Positions 21,288 through 28,943 of a stretch of 64,000 nt of DNA are shown piece by piece. Origin of the DNA: JBDHWG01 sp046328505 (GTDB taxonomy: Bacteria; Chloroflexota; Anaerolineae; Epilineales; JAHCIE01); contig JAXLWL010000005.1 of assembly GCA_046328505.1 (NCBI GenBank), positions 496,001 to 560,000 on the forward strand, written 5' to 3'. The notes beneath the pieces were generated by a model. The model ran no database searches, had not been told where the DNA came from, and saw nothing but the letters and a program-made list of their open reading frames with translations. Within the stretch, counting starts at the first letter, position 1. Each line of letters opens with the position of its first letter. Position numbers and translations under genes: made by a program.

Positions 21288-21320
21288 ATCATAGCAGCCG
21301 CATTTTCAGACATTGTTAAG
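21288..21320 (-). promoter_or_regulatory. Shared-box promoter B (adaptor/permease operon)
   Basis: The box TTAACAATGTCTGAAAAT is followed by a 13-base gap from TGTCTG and a -10 TATGAT. A second GACATTGT half-site lies 22 bp farther upstream, at 21331, on the same face of the helix. Confidence 0.75.
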
Positions 21321-21355
21321 AACAGATAGCGACATTGTTCGGTTGAAATAGAAAC

Positions 21356-21376
21356 AGACCCACCGATGGTGGGTCT
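21356..21376 (-). terminator. Terminator after the NTF2-like gene
   Basis: AGACCCACC, a 3-nt loop and GGTGGGTCT form a perfect stem, followed on the minus strand by a pyrimidine-rich stretch with several T. It follows the stop at 21416. Confidence 0.75.
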
Positions 21377-21415
21377 GAAGAGAGGACGAACCTGGCGCGG
21401 TCGGGATTTTCCCGA

Positions 21416-21790
21416 CTAGCCTTTGACGTAGGACAACTTCTCGGAAATCTTGCCAGCCCTGATACGGTAAACATCCACGCCGCGTATGTGGCCCGGCGCT
21501 CCGTCCTGTTGGACCCAGCGATATGTCCAGCGCATGACGCAGCGCTCGCCCTCGCCGAAGATTTCCTCGACCTCGAAGCTCGACTGGCTCGATTGGGAAA
21601 AGAAGTTCGCCCAGAACGCTCTGACGGCCGTCATGCCGACGTAGCGTGAGCCGTCGGGTGTGGGGTAGGTATTCTCAAAAACGCAGTCTTCCGTCATCAA
21701 CTCCATCATCGAGGCAAGATCGCGTTGGTTGAGAGCGTCGTTGAAGGCGAGCACGAGTTCGACGGCGCCGACAGGTGTAGTTTGATGCAT
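21416..21790 (-). CDS. NTF2/SnoaL-like protein
   Basis: This 124-residue single-domain protein has the NTF2-fold pattern: helix VELVLAFNDALNQRDLASMMELMTEDCVFENTYP, then TAVRAFWANFF, and strands ERCVMRWTYRWVQ and GVDVYRIRAGKISEKLSY. The fold covers small-molecule isomerases, hydratases and binding proteins, so substrate cannot be inferred. The start at 21790 was chosen for the GGAG ribosome site; the longer in-frame version lacks one. It sits between the histidine kinase and the adaptor operon but has its own terminator and no shared box. Confidence 0.85.
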   Translation of the reverse strand: MHQTTPVGAVELVLAFNDALNQRDLASMMELMTEDCVFENTYPTPDGSRYVGMTAVRAFWANFFSQSSQSSFEVEEIFGEGERCVMRWTYRWVQQDGAPGHIRGVDVYRIRAGKISEKLSYVKG

Positions 21791-21834
21791 GAGTGTGTCT
21801 CCATTGTGAGGCGGGGTTAGGGCGGGGCCAAGAT

Positions 21835-23346
21835 TCAATAGGCCCCGCGCAGGTGGGCGACGCTGGCGCGGATCTCGGTCACCCGAGCGCCAAGGCTTGG
21901 CCGCCTGCGCGCGGGGATGCTGTCGGCGCTGCCTGTGACGCCGTCGCCGGCCGCCGGCAGGATCATGGTGAATGTCGTACCCTGGCCGCGTACGGACTCG
22001 ACCGAGATCGTGCCGTCGTGCGCTTCCACAATCGCCTTAGCGATGGCGAGGCCCAGGCCAGACGACGTATCATCGGTGCGCTGGCGCGCCTTGTCGACGC
22101 GGTAGAGGCGGTCGAAAACAAACGGCAAGTCGTCAGGCTCGATCCCGCTGCCCGTGTCGCTGACCCTCAGTTGGACCCTGCCGCCTTGCGCGGCGGCGGA
22201 GAGGGTGACCTGGCCGTGCGACGTGTGGCGCAGGGCGTTGGAGACCAGGTTGTTCAGCACCTGGGTCATGCGGTCGGTGTCGACGTAGATGGAGGGTAGA
22301 TCATCCGGCGCCTCGACGCGAAGCTCCAGCCCCTGCTGCTGCGCCTGCACCATGTAGGCCAGGCCTGTGCGTTCGAGCAGCGCCCGCGGGTCCACCGCGC
22401 GCCGGTTCAGCCGCAACTCGCCGGCGTCGGCCAGGGAGAGCAAGCGCAAGTCCTCGACGAGACGCTGGAGGTGCTCGACCTCCCCATGCATCACGGCGTA
22501 CAGCGCGGCGGAGCCTTCGATCCGGCCGTCTTGCAGTCCCTCGGTGTAGCCGCGCAGGATGCTCAGTGGCGTGCGCAGGTCGTGGGCCAGGTCCGCCGTC
22601 ATCTGCTTGCGTGTCTGGCTGGCGCGCTCGAGGTCGGCGCTCATCTGGTTGAAGGACTCCGCCAACTGGCCGATCTCGTCGCGGGAGCGCACCGCGACGC
22701 GCTGGTCGAACTTGCCGCTCGCCATGACCTTCGTGGCGGCCGTCAGCTCCCGAATCGGGCGGGTGAGCGAGCGAGCGAGCAGGATGCCTAGCGCGAGCGC
22801 CATGAGCGCGGCAATGATGGCGCTGATGGCCGAAGCCCAAGTGACCCGCTGCAAGAACTGGACATCTGGCGTCGGTCCGCCGCCCGGGGGAGGATTGCCG
22901 CCGCGCCGCGGATTATCTCCAGGCGCGCCGGGCGGCCTCTCAGCGCCCGGGTCGAAGAGAACGTAGCCCACTGTCTGCCCGTTGACGGTGATGGGCGTCG
23001 CGGTATCCAGCACGCTCGGTGGCGGTGTCTGGCCCACGGGGAAGGGCCTGTTGCCGATCACTACCGCGCGGTCGGCGTCCAGCAGCGCCATGCCTCGGCT
23101 AGGGAAAGCCAGTAGCGAGCTGCTGGCCAGGTAGCCGTCCACCCCGTCCCAGCTACCCTTCGTCCTGTAGTAATCGCCAAGCGCGGACACCATGAGCGCC
23201 TGGTCCTGCTCGAGGCTCTGGCGGAAGCGGTCGAACTCCGTTCGCGTCTGCTGGGCGACCAGGACGGCCACCAGGATCGCCCCGACCAGCCCGACGAGCA
23301 AGAACGCCAGGGTGAGTTTGAACGTCAGCGAGCGCATAAGGCCCAT
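21835..23346 (-). CDS. Membrane sensor histidine kinase (HAMP-HisKA-HATPase)
   Basis: This 503-residue sensor kinase has TM1 at the N-terminus (FKLTLAFLLVGLVGAILVAVLV), then an extracytoplasmic domain of about 140 residues ending in a Gly/Pro-rich stretch (PPGAPGDNPRRGGNPPPGGG). TM2, a HAMP domain, HisKA with phospho-acceptor LAHDLRTPLS, and HATPase with N box NNLVSNALRH, G1 VSDTGSGI and G2 SGLGLAIAK follow. All catalytic motifs are intact. The start is uncertain among 23358 (TTG), 23346 (ATG with GGGGA) and 23337; I prefer 23346. The gene lies 12 bp after the response regulator stop in the same operon. The three box-containing promoters around it are probable outputs. Confidence 0.93.
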   Translation of the reverse strand: MGLMRSLTFKLTLAFLLVGLVGAILVAVLVAQQTRTEFDRFRQSLEQDQALMVSALGDYYRTKGSWDGVDGYLASSSLLAFPSRGMALLDADRAVVIGNRPFPVGQTPPPSVLDTATPITVNGQTVGYVLFDPGAERPPGAPGDNPRRGGNPPPGGGPTPDVQFLQRVTWASAISAIIAALMALALGILLARSLTRPIRELTAATKVMASGKFDQRVAVRSRDEIGQLAESFNQMSADLERASQTRKQMTADLAHDLRTPLSILRGYTEGLQDGRIEGSAALYAVMHGEVEHLQRLVEDLRLLSLADAGELRLNRRAVDPRALLERTGLAYMVQAQQQGLELRVEAPDDLPSIYVDTDRMTQVLNNLVSNALRHTSHGQVTLSAAAQGGRVQLRVSDTGSGIEPDDLPFVFDRLYRVDKARQRTDDTSSGLGLAIAKAIVEAHDGTISVESVRGQGTTFTMILPAAGDGVTGSADSIPARRRPSLGARVTEIRASVAHLRGAY

Positions 23347-23358
23347 CCGATTCCCCAA

Positions 23359-24054
23359 TCACTCGGCCGATTTCTCGGTCGTGAAGCGATACCCCATCCC
23401 GTAAACCGTTTCTATATATATGGGATGCCGGGGGTCCGGCTCGATTTTCGTACGCAGATTACGGATATGCACATCAATGGTGCGCTCGTAGCCCTCGTAA
23501 GCGTCACCGGCGGTGCGATCGAGCAGGTCCAGCCGGGAAAAGACCTTCCCCGGCGCGGACATCAGCGCCGCCAGGATGTCGAACTCAGAGCGCGTCAGAT
23601 CAACGTAGTGGTCGGCGACCTTGACCGTGACCTTCTCGCGGTCCAGCACGATGTCGGCGGCGCGCAAGACGTCCGCCTCGGCCGCTGCGCGCTGGCTGCG
23701 GCGCAGCACGGCCCGCACGCGGGCAATCAACTCGCGCACATTGAAGGGCTTGGTGACGTAGTCATCGGCGCCGACCTCGAGACCGAGAATCTTGTCGGTG
23801 TCCTCGACCTTGGCCGTCAGCATAATCACGGGCGTGTCCGCCTCTTTGCTGTAGGCGCGCATGAACTCGTAGCCGCCCATCTCGGGCATCATGAGATCGA
23901 GAATGATGAGGTCGGGCTTTTCGTAGCGGGCCACGTACATCGCCTCTCGGCCGTTGGCGGCCTCGACGACGCGGTAGCCCTCCTGTTCCAGGTAAACACG
24001 GATCATCTGGCGCAGCTTGGTTTCATCGTCGACGACGAGGATTGTCTGGATCAT
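23359..24054 (-). CDS. OmpR/PhoB-family response regulator
   Basis: This 231-residue regulator has a receiver domain (TILVVDDETKLRQMIRVYLE, phospho-acceptor in LIILDLMMPEMGG, VIMLTAKVED, YVTKPFNVREL) and a C-terminal winged helix (LTRSEFDILAALMSAPGKVFSRLDLL, VDVHIRNLRTKIEPDPRHPIYIETVYGMGYRF). OmpR-family dimers bind direct repeats about 11 bp apart, which suits the repeated ACATTGT-like units upstream of promoter boxes B and C. The ATG at 24054 gives the normal family length although no strong ribosome site is visible; longer in-frame starts exist upstream. It is the first gene of the regulator-kinase operon. Confidence 0.93.
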   Translation of the reverse strand: MIQTILVVDDETKLRQMIRVYLEQEGYRVVEAANGREAMYVARYEKPDLIILDLMMPEMGGYEFMRAYSKEADTPVIMLTAKVEDTDKILGLEVGADDYVTKPFNVRELIARVRAVLRRSQRAAAEADVLRAADIVLDREKVTVKVADHYVDLTRSEFDILAALMSAPGKVFSRLDLLDRTAGDAYEGYERTIDVHIRNLRTKIEPDPRHPIYIETVYGMGYRFTTEKSAE

Positions 24055-24134
24055 GCTGTGAGTGGTCCCGCGTTGAGTCAAAGTGTCTGGTAACATAAGT
24101 ATAGTCCCGAATACGCTGGCCGTGTACCACGACA

Positions 24135-24161
24135 CCCTCTCTCCCACGCGGGGAGAGAGGG
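24135..24161 (-). terminator. Hairpin after the secreted Gly/Pro-rich gene
   Basis: CCCTCTCTCCC and GGGAGAGAGGG form a perfect stem with a 5-nt loop between the stop at 24187 and the response regulator operon. It belongs to the same TCTCCC/GGGAGA hairpin type as 59175-59209. Confidence 0.6.
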
Positions 24162-24186
24162 ATGTCATCACGTGGAAAGGACTCTT

Positions 24187-24966
24187 CTACGCGCCCGGCG
24201 TCGCGGTCGGCGCGACCGGGGTCTGCTGCGGGCCGCCGGGGAAGCCATGCCCGCCGGGGCCACCAGGGCCGCCATCGAAGTGGCCCGGGCCGCGCAGCAT
24301 GTCGTCCAGACTCTGGCTCGCGGCCTCCTGATCGATCTGCTGCTTGATCTGGGTCGCCTGGTCAGAGGTCAGGCGGCCTGCCGTCACCGCTGCATCCACC
24401 TCGGCCTTCTTGGCGGCGACGATGGCCGCCTTAACGGTGTCCGCGCTTACGCCCTTGGACTGGGCAATGGCGCTCAGGGTCTGGCCCGACTGCAGGGCCG
24501 TTTGCAGGTCAGCCGTCGTCATGCCGAGAGCCTTGGCCGCTGCGTCGAACACGGCCGGGCCGCCGATGGGGCCGCCAGGGCCGCCGGGGCCACCGCGGCC
24601 GGGGCCGCCACCATGGCCGAATGGCAGGCCCTGGCCAGGCTGCCACTGGTCAACGCGGGAGTTAATCTGAGTCGCCTGATCCTGAGTGATGTGCCCGGCC
24701 TGCAGCTCGCTAGCCACGACATCCTTGGCCGCCGCCTTGACCGCCGTGGTGAGCTGGTCCACCGAAATGCCCAGCTTGCCGGCGAGCGCCGTCCAGAACG
24801 ACTGGTCCAGGGTGTTGATCGGGGGCTGGCCGGTCGGAGCGGTGGGGGCGGTTGGGGTAGGCGACTGCGCGTTCGCCACGCCAACCGCGCGGCCCACGCC
24901 GAACAACCCGATCACCAGCGCCAGCGCCGCAACGCCGGCCAAAACTACGTTCTTAACTCGCTTCAT
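24187..24966 (-). CDS. Secreted Gly/Pro-rich protein with two helical repeat modules
   Basis: This 259-residue protein has a clean signal peptide (about 1-34, ending VANAQS). Two related helical modules follow, LGISVDQLTTAVKAAAKDV... and LGMTTADLQTALQSGQTLSAIAQSKGVSADTVKAAIVAAKK, each ending in a ITQDQATQI or LTSDQATQI motif like that of DUF2680-type proteins. They are separated by a GPGRGGPGGPGG segment and followed by a second Gly/Pro-rich tail. Location outside the membrane is clear; function is not. It carries the same promoter box as the reductase and adaptor operons and lies beside the two-component genes. It may therefore be an envelope-stress accessory or modulator; this is inference. 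The start follows AAGGAG. Confidence 0.85.
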   Translation of the reverse strand: MKRVKNVVLAGVAALALVIGLFGVGRAVGVANAQSPTPTAPTAPTGQPPINTLDQSFWTALAGKLGISVDQLTTAVKAAAKDVVASELQAGHITQDQATQINSRVDQWQPGQGLPFGHGGGPGRGGPGGPGGPIGGPAVFDAAAKALGMTTADLQTALQSGQTLSAIAQSKGVSADTVKAAIVAAKKAEVDAAVTAGRLTSDQATQIKQQIDQEAASQSLDDMLRGPGHFDGGPGGPGGHGFPGGPQQTPVAPTATPGA

Positions 24967-25028
24967 CTTCTTTCTCCTTGTACGCTTCGTGTGCTATCGT
25001 CGTGCGCTTCACCGCCCGACTTGCCCCT

Positions 25029-25061
25029 AGTGTAGCAAGGAGATTTTCAGACATTGTGAAG
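25029..25061 (-). promoter_or_regulatory. Shared-box promoter C (secreted protein)
   Basis: The box TTCACAATGTCTGAAAAT, a 13-base gap from TGTCTG and a -10 TACACT drive the 24187-24966 gene. An AACTTGT element 11 bp upstream of the ACATTGT half-site resembles an OmpR-type direct repeat. Confidence 0.75.
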
Positions 25062-25202
25062 AACTTGTTGGGAAAAGATTGGCGCGGCAGCCCATCGGCG
25101 AGGTGACAAACGAGCCTGTTCCCCAAGCAGTCAATGAAATTGCAAGGTTCGCGGGTATCGTTTCGGGTCTCGGAGTCGTTACATATTCAAATTCTCGGCA
25201 AA

Positions 25203-25218
25203 TGGCACACCTTTTGCT
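25203..25218 (+). promoter_or_regulatory. Possible sigma-54 (-24/-12) promoter
   Basis: TGGCACACCTTTTGCT matches TGGCACnnnnnTTGCW with the correct GG-GC spacing, 52 bp before the GTG start at 25270. A GCCCCGG/CCGGGGC hairpin lies downstream in the leader. The other sequence in 24967-25269 holds promoter C and nothing else recognised. Confidence 0.35.
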
Positions 25219-25269
25219 TTAGCCCCGGTGCTGCCCTCCGCCGGGGCACAGAGATAGGAGGCTGAGGAC

Positions 25270-25728
25270 GTGAGTACGAATGAAGTACACGAGATGCAAC
25301 TCGTGTCAACACATCCCTCGGGCGCCGAGGAGTGGCACTGTCCCACATGTGGTCGCCGCGTGCTCTTGCAGTCGCAGCTCGACTATCAGCGAATTACCCT
25401 GGAGCGTGGTGACGTCTACGCTCTGGCCTGGGGAGCGGAGACTGGCGTGCTGGTGGCGGAGAAGACGGTACTCGTTGTAGGAGATGCAACGGCCAGCCAT
25501 CGCGGCAACAAACTGCCCAGTGTGATGCCTTCTGACGAGGCAGAGTATGCCGGACTCGAGCCGGGTGAATCGTCTTCTGCCTTAACCGGTAGGCTGAACA
25601 ACGGAGTACCGGAGGCAGAAGACGAAGATGTTGCCAACCATCAGACGCCGCTGACAGCCGAAATGCGGCGCTGGCTAACCGAGGCCGGGTTCGAATTGTG
25701 GTGGACCAGACCGCTATCGCAGTTGTAA
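25270..25728 (+). CDS. Small zinc-ribbon-containing protein, unknown function
   Basis: This 152-residue protein starts at GTG 25270 behind AGGAGG. Near residue 23 it has WHCPTCGRRVLLQ, one CxxC knuckle of the kind seen at protein N-termini in this phylum; no second CxxC is present, so metal binding would need another partner. A beta-rich part (ITLERGDVYALAWGAETGVLVAEKTVLVVG) and an acidic, probably disordered stretch follow. The end is a helix, TAEMRRWLTEAGFELWW. It is convergent with the HhH gene at 25750. No family recognised. Confidence 0.75.
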   Translation: MSTNEVHEMQLVSTHPSGAEEWHCPTCGRRVLLQSQLDYQRITLERGDVYALAWGAETGVLVAEKTVLVVGDATASHRGNKLPSVMPSDEAEYAGLEPGESSSALTGRLNNGVPEAEDEDVANHQTPLTAEMRRWLTEAGFELWWTRPLSQL

Positions 25729-25749
25729 GTAGCTCGACAGTCGTAGCGC

Positions 25750-26670
25750 CTATGCAACTTCGAGGAGCGGGCCAAGGCTGACCCCGACAACCTCCGCGTC
25801 CCGGACGATCACCGCGGCTACTATTTGGTAGGTGCCTGGATTCGGAAGCTCGAACTGGGCCTCGTTCGTATAGTTTGTCGCCATTAGGTCCAAGAGTTGC
25901 TGACTAGAAGCCAGCACGGTTACGGCCTGGTGGGCCGTGTCGAACGCCAGGAAATGCACGATGCACGGTACCCGGCTCGTGTTTGCGAGGTAGAGTCCGT
26001 CCGCGCGGAGGCTGAAATCGAGTTCGGCATACATCGCCGGCTCCGGATGTCCTGCTGCCTGTGATCCGTTGTTGGACACGAACCCTATTCTCGGCGCTCC
26101 CATCTCCATTTCGAGCTGGGCGATGCCTTCCGTGTCCACTCTTGGCGGACCCGCTTCGACGAGTGGAGATGGGAGATTCGGTCGAAGAGATCCCGTGTCA
26201 TGCTCCGGGGCCAAGGTCTTTGTACCGGCATTCTCGGCAATAGCGCCTATCAGGTGGCGTTCATCCCATCCGGCCCACGAGACGTCCTCTCCGCTCTGGG
26301 AGTGAACCAGGCGCGTTCGCCTGACGTTGTCGTTGTCGTCCAACAGAAGCTCGACGACGAATGTGGCGTAGCGCTGCCGACTCTCCACGAAGCTTCCCTC
26401 CGTCGACCCTTCACTAGCCTTCGAAGCCAGCCGCTGCGCCTGTTCAGGCCATTCCTGCTTGGCTATGCGTTCCTCGGAGATCAGGGGCTGGCTGCCGAGT
26501 AGAGTAGCAATGTCGGCCGGGGTCATCGCAGCAAGCTGGGCGTAAGTTAGGACACCGCGCTCGTGCAGCCAGCTATCGATAGAAGGCCCAATGCCACGGA
26601 TGATCCTGAAATCATCTCCCGCCCGGTCAACCATCTTGCGTTCTTCGTCCGGCAAGTCTTGTCTTGACAC
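25750..26670 (-). CDS. Helix-hairpin-helix protein with beta-rich C-terminal domain
   Basis: This 306-residue protein starts at GTG 26670 behind AAGGAG. Residues 18-65 form a helix-hairpin-helix unit of the DUF4332/flap-nuclease-like kind (FRIIRGIGPSIDSWLHERGVLTYAQLAAMTPADIATLL). Such units bind DNA or mediate protein contacts. The middle (FVVELLLDDNDNVRRTRLVHSQSGEDVSWAGWDERHLIGAI) is a conserved-looking beta unit. The C-terminal 120 residues form an immunoglobulin-like beta domain (YAELDFSLRADGLYLANTSRVPCIVHFLAF). No catalytic motif is seen. It is the last gene of the minus-strand peptidase cluster. Confidence 0.78.
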   Translation of the reverse strand: MSRQDLPDEERKMVDRAGDDFRIIRGIGPSIDSWLHERGVLTYAQLAAMTPADIATLLGSQPLISEERIAKQEWPEQAQRLASKASEGSTEGSFVESRQRYATFVVELLLDDNDNVRRTRLVHSQSGEDVSWAGWDERHLIGAIAENAGTKTLAPEHDTGSLRPNLPSPLVEAGPPRVDTEGIAQLEMEMGAPRIGFVSNNGSQAAGHPEPAMYAELDFSLRADGLYLANTSRVPCIVHFLAFDTAHQAVTVLASSQQLLDLMATNYTNEAQFELPNPGTYQIVAAVIVRDAEVVGVSLGPLLEVA

Positions 26671-26723
26671 AGTCTCGGCTCCTTGCCTCTACGCGGTCTC
26701 CGTTGCCGAACGACTAGCGGGGG

Positions 26724-26966
26724 TTACTGAAGTCTATAGTCGCCGGAGATGACACGAACAGCAATGCCATCAATTTCCTTTGGCCACTGTTCGTCTGCTT
26801 CAGCGCCACCTTTCACATGCACGCGAAGCACAGGTACCTGCTCCTCGCCCTCACCTTCAGCTCCTATGTCGACCATTGACACGCGCGGATCGGTGAACAC
26901 CAGACGCACCAGCTTGTCGCGCGCTTGTTCAGCTTTGTCCATCTGCGGCAGTCCACTGTGGCGCAT
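26724..26966 (-). CDS. Stand-alone RVHV module protein
   Basis: This 80-residue protein contains VSMVDIGAEGEGEEQVPVLRVHVKGG...PKEIDGIAVRVISGDYRL. The same order of motifs (VDxG, LRVHV, P..I.GI.V.V...Y) forms the N-terminal 100 residues of the neighbouring trypsin-like peptidase. It is therefore a separately encoded copy of that module and may be a propeptide, inhibitor or adaptor. It lies 29 bp after the peptidase gene, with a GAGAGGAAG ribosome site, so co-translation is likely. Function is not known. Confidence 0.75.
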   Translation of the reverse strand: MRHSGLPQMDKAEQARDKLVRLVFTDPRVSMVDIGAEGEGEEQVPVLRVHVKGGAEADEQWPKEIDGIAVRVISGDYRLQ

Positions 26967-26995
26967 TTGAGCTTCCTCTCGTTGAGACCAACTCC

Positions 26996-28012
26996 TTAGG
27001 CAATCGCTGCTTCCATCTCTGTAGCTTGCAGTACAACCGCCGGGTCTGTGACGATCGCGACGTCAAGCGCACTGAGGATAGGGTTAATGTCCATCGCCAG
27101 CGCCCGGCCGCTGATTCGGTCGCCTGCGAAGTGCAGCCCGAGCGCTTCCTTGCTGGCATCCTCCAGGTGAAGCGAGCCGGAGTCACCGGGTTGAGTCACA
27201 TAGGGCTCGCCAGCGAGGGGATCGATCGAGATAACGTGCTGAATCGTCCATGGTATCCCATCATATGGGATGCGCAACTGTCCACCAATTCCCGTGATGC
27301 GTCCCCGTGTTACCTGAGTCGTGCGGCCCGCCTTGGCTACGATCATGCCTACTGCGGGAGTTCCCACGCCGGAGACCGGCCCGAGACCGAGCTGATCGTT
27401 CTTGATGGGCCGCGAGCCATTGAGGGTTGCTACGGCAGCATCCAATCCCGCCTTCATTGCGTCCCGTGTCCACGACGCGATCGTATCGCCGGCATCACCG
27501 CCGTCGAGGCGCCCCGGCTGGCAGATAGGAGCATTAGCCAGCGTCCGCCAGCTCCGAGCGAGTACGTGCCAGTTGCTAAGAATCATGGGTGCGCCGTCTG
27601 GGTCAACGACGAGGCAGCCGAGGGTACCCGCCGAGTTGGCGAAGACTTGAGAGATGCTAATGCCTCCTTCGAGCACGGCGAACCGCGACCTGGGGTTGGC
27701 CGACGTTCGGCTTGTCGCCGACAGCCCATTTCCGGCGCTAAGAGTGTATCGTGCCTCAATCACATCAGTAGGGATGCCTCTGATGTCGGCCGGAACAGGA
27801 CTCGTGAGCCCGCGCGCAACCGCCTCTTCGAGCGCAGAGCCGCGTAGTTTGTTGCGCACGTGCACTCTAATCGCCAGCTTGCCTTCGACAAGTTTCCCAT
27901 CCTTGAACGGCATGCCAACATCCACGAGCGTGACATTGGGCTCATACACGCGATTGTGTGCATCCTCAAGTGCGGACCATAGCGCGCGCACATCAGAAGT
28001 ACTGAAAGACAT
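26996..28012 (-). CDS. Trypsin-like serine peptidase with N-terminal RVHV module
   Basis: This 338-residue protein has no signal peptide, so it probably acts in the cytoplasm. Residues 1-100 hold the VDVGMPFKDGKLVEGKLAIRVHVRNK module. The C-terminal domain is a chymotrypsin-fold peptidase with an intact triad: His in LSNWHVLA, Asp in GLDAAVATL and Ser in QPGDSGSLHL. Similar lone domains occur in plant NAL1-like and bacterial conflict-system peptidases; that comparison is from memory. The start at 28012 was chosen for a strong AGGAGG site 6 bp upstream. Neighbours on both sides are unfamiliar proteins in the same direction, so it probably acts with them. Confidence 0.85.
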   Translation of the reverse strand: MSFSTSDVRALWSALEDAHNRVYEPNVTLVDVGMPFKDGKLVEGKLAIRVHVRNKLRGSALEEAVARGLTSPVPADIRGIPTDVIEARYTLSAGNGLSATSRTSANPRSRFAVLEGGISISQVFANSAGTLGCLVVDPDGAPMILSNWHVLARSWRTLANAPICQPGRLDGGDAGDTIASWTRDAMKAGLDAAVATLNGSRPIKNDQLGLGPVSGVGTPAVGMIVAKAGRTTQVTRGRITGIGGQLRIPYDGIPWTIQHVISIDPLAGEPYVTQPGDSGSLHLEDASKEALGLHFAGDRISGRALAMDINPILSALDVAIVTDPAVVLQATEMEAAIA

Positions 28013-28109
28013 CGCAGACCTCCTGTGGGGTATGATCTCGATCAGGTGGCCAGGGTCCGTCCCGGCCACCTGATCAGTCAAGGCAACTTGTTCCCACGCG
28101 TCGTTGTGA

Positions 28110-28787
28110 CTACGGCTGTACCTGGAACAGAACCGGCCGGCGGTCAGGGTTCTCGGTGCTGAAGCCGAGATAATAGGCCAGCCAGTCGAAGTCCAGATCC
28201 AGCGTCCAGGCAGAGTAGCCGCCGAAGAACGAGGGGATCCCGCCCATGCCGGGGATGTTGGCCGTGATGTTCATCTCATGCAAGCCGGCAGTGGTGGGTG
28301 AGAAGGCCTGGACATCGACGTAGAACTCGGAGCCGAAAATGCCGCCACCAGGGCTAAGAGGAATAGCCCCTGTGAGCTGACACGCAGGCTCGGCGAGAGT
28401 CCAGGTGGTCTTGTTCCCGGTCGAGTACGTCAGATCGACGGTGAGATTGAAGGTCTCGAGGACGGCTTTCGGGCTCGTAGGACCCGGCAGCATCAGCGCC
28501 GGATTCAGGACGAGAACTGTGATGACGTACGCCGTGTCGCCGATGTCGACCACAGCAGCCGGTGAAAGCGCTGGCGGCGCGAACTGGATGGGGCCAATGG
28601 CCATGAGGTCCCACCAGAACTCCGGCTGGGCGGCCTCAGTACCCGTGGCGCTAAGCTCTTGGAGCTTCGAGTTCAATTTGGCAGCGAACACCTGCCGCAC
28701 GGCCTCGGTCGACACAGCGGGCTTTTCCGCGGCCTTGGCGGCCGCAACGACGGGCGCGGCACTTCGCGTGCGGGTAACAGCGGACAT
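28110..28787 (-). CDS. Unknown beta-rich protein of the peptidase cluster
   Basis: This 225-residue protein has an Ala-rich basic N-terminus (about 1-50) and a compact beta-rich body: FWWDLMAIGPIQFAPP, IGDTAYVITVLVLNPALMLPGP, TFNLTVDLTYSTG and EFYVDVQAFSPTTAGLHEMNITANIPG. It ends in WTLDLDFDWLAYYLGFSTENPDRRPVLFQVQP. No signal peptide or catalytic motif is visible. The strand pattern suits a jelly-roll or Ig-like sandwich. The ATG at 28787 has AGGAG upstream. It precedes the peptidase gene by 97 bp on the same strand. A peptidase substrate or structural partner is possible, by position only. Confidence 0.7.
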   Translation of the reverse strand: MSAVTRTRSAAPVVAAAKAAEKPAVSTEAVRQVFAAKLNSKLQELSATGTEAAQPEFWWDLMAIGPIQFAPPALSPAAVVDIGDTAYVITVLVLNPALMLPGPTSPKAVLETFNLTVDLTYSTGNKTTWTLAEPACQLTGAIPLSPGGGIFGSEFYVDVQAFSPTTAGLHEMNITANIPGMGGIPSFFGGYSAWTLDLDFDWLAYYLGFSTENPDRRPVLFQVQP

Positions 28788-28943
28788 AGCTCTTCTCTCC
28801 TTTGCTGAGTACCTGACTGAGTTAGTTGGACAAGAGCAGCAGCGGCGCCACTGATGCTCAAACCTGGAGCCATCGTAGCACTCGCTGCTTAATTGCCGCT
28901 TTACCGAACACTTAATCAAGGCTGACTGCGAAATTAAGTCTTG

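Noticed and set aside
19946..21319. 457-codon plus-strand frame opposite the HlyD-type adaptor
   Set aside because: Leu/Arg/Gly-rich shadow of the repeated coiled-coil coding sequence, with no domain or start signal.
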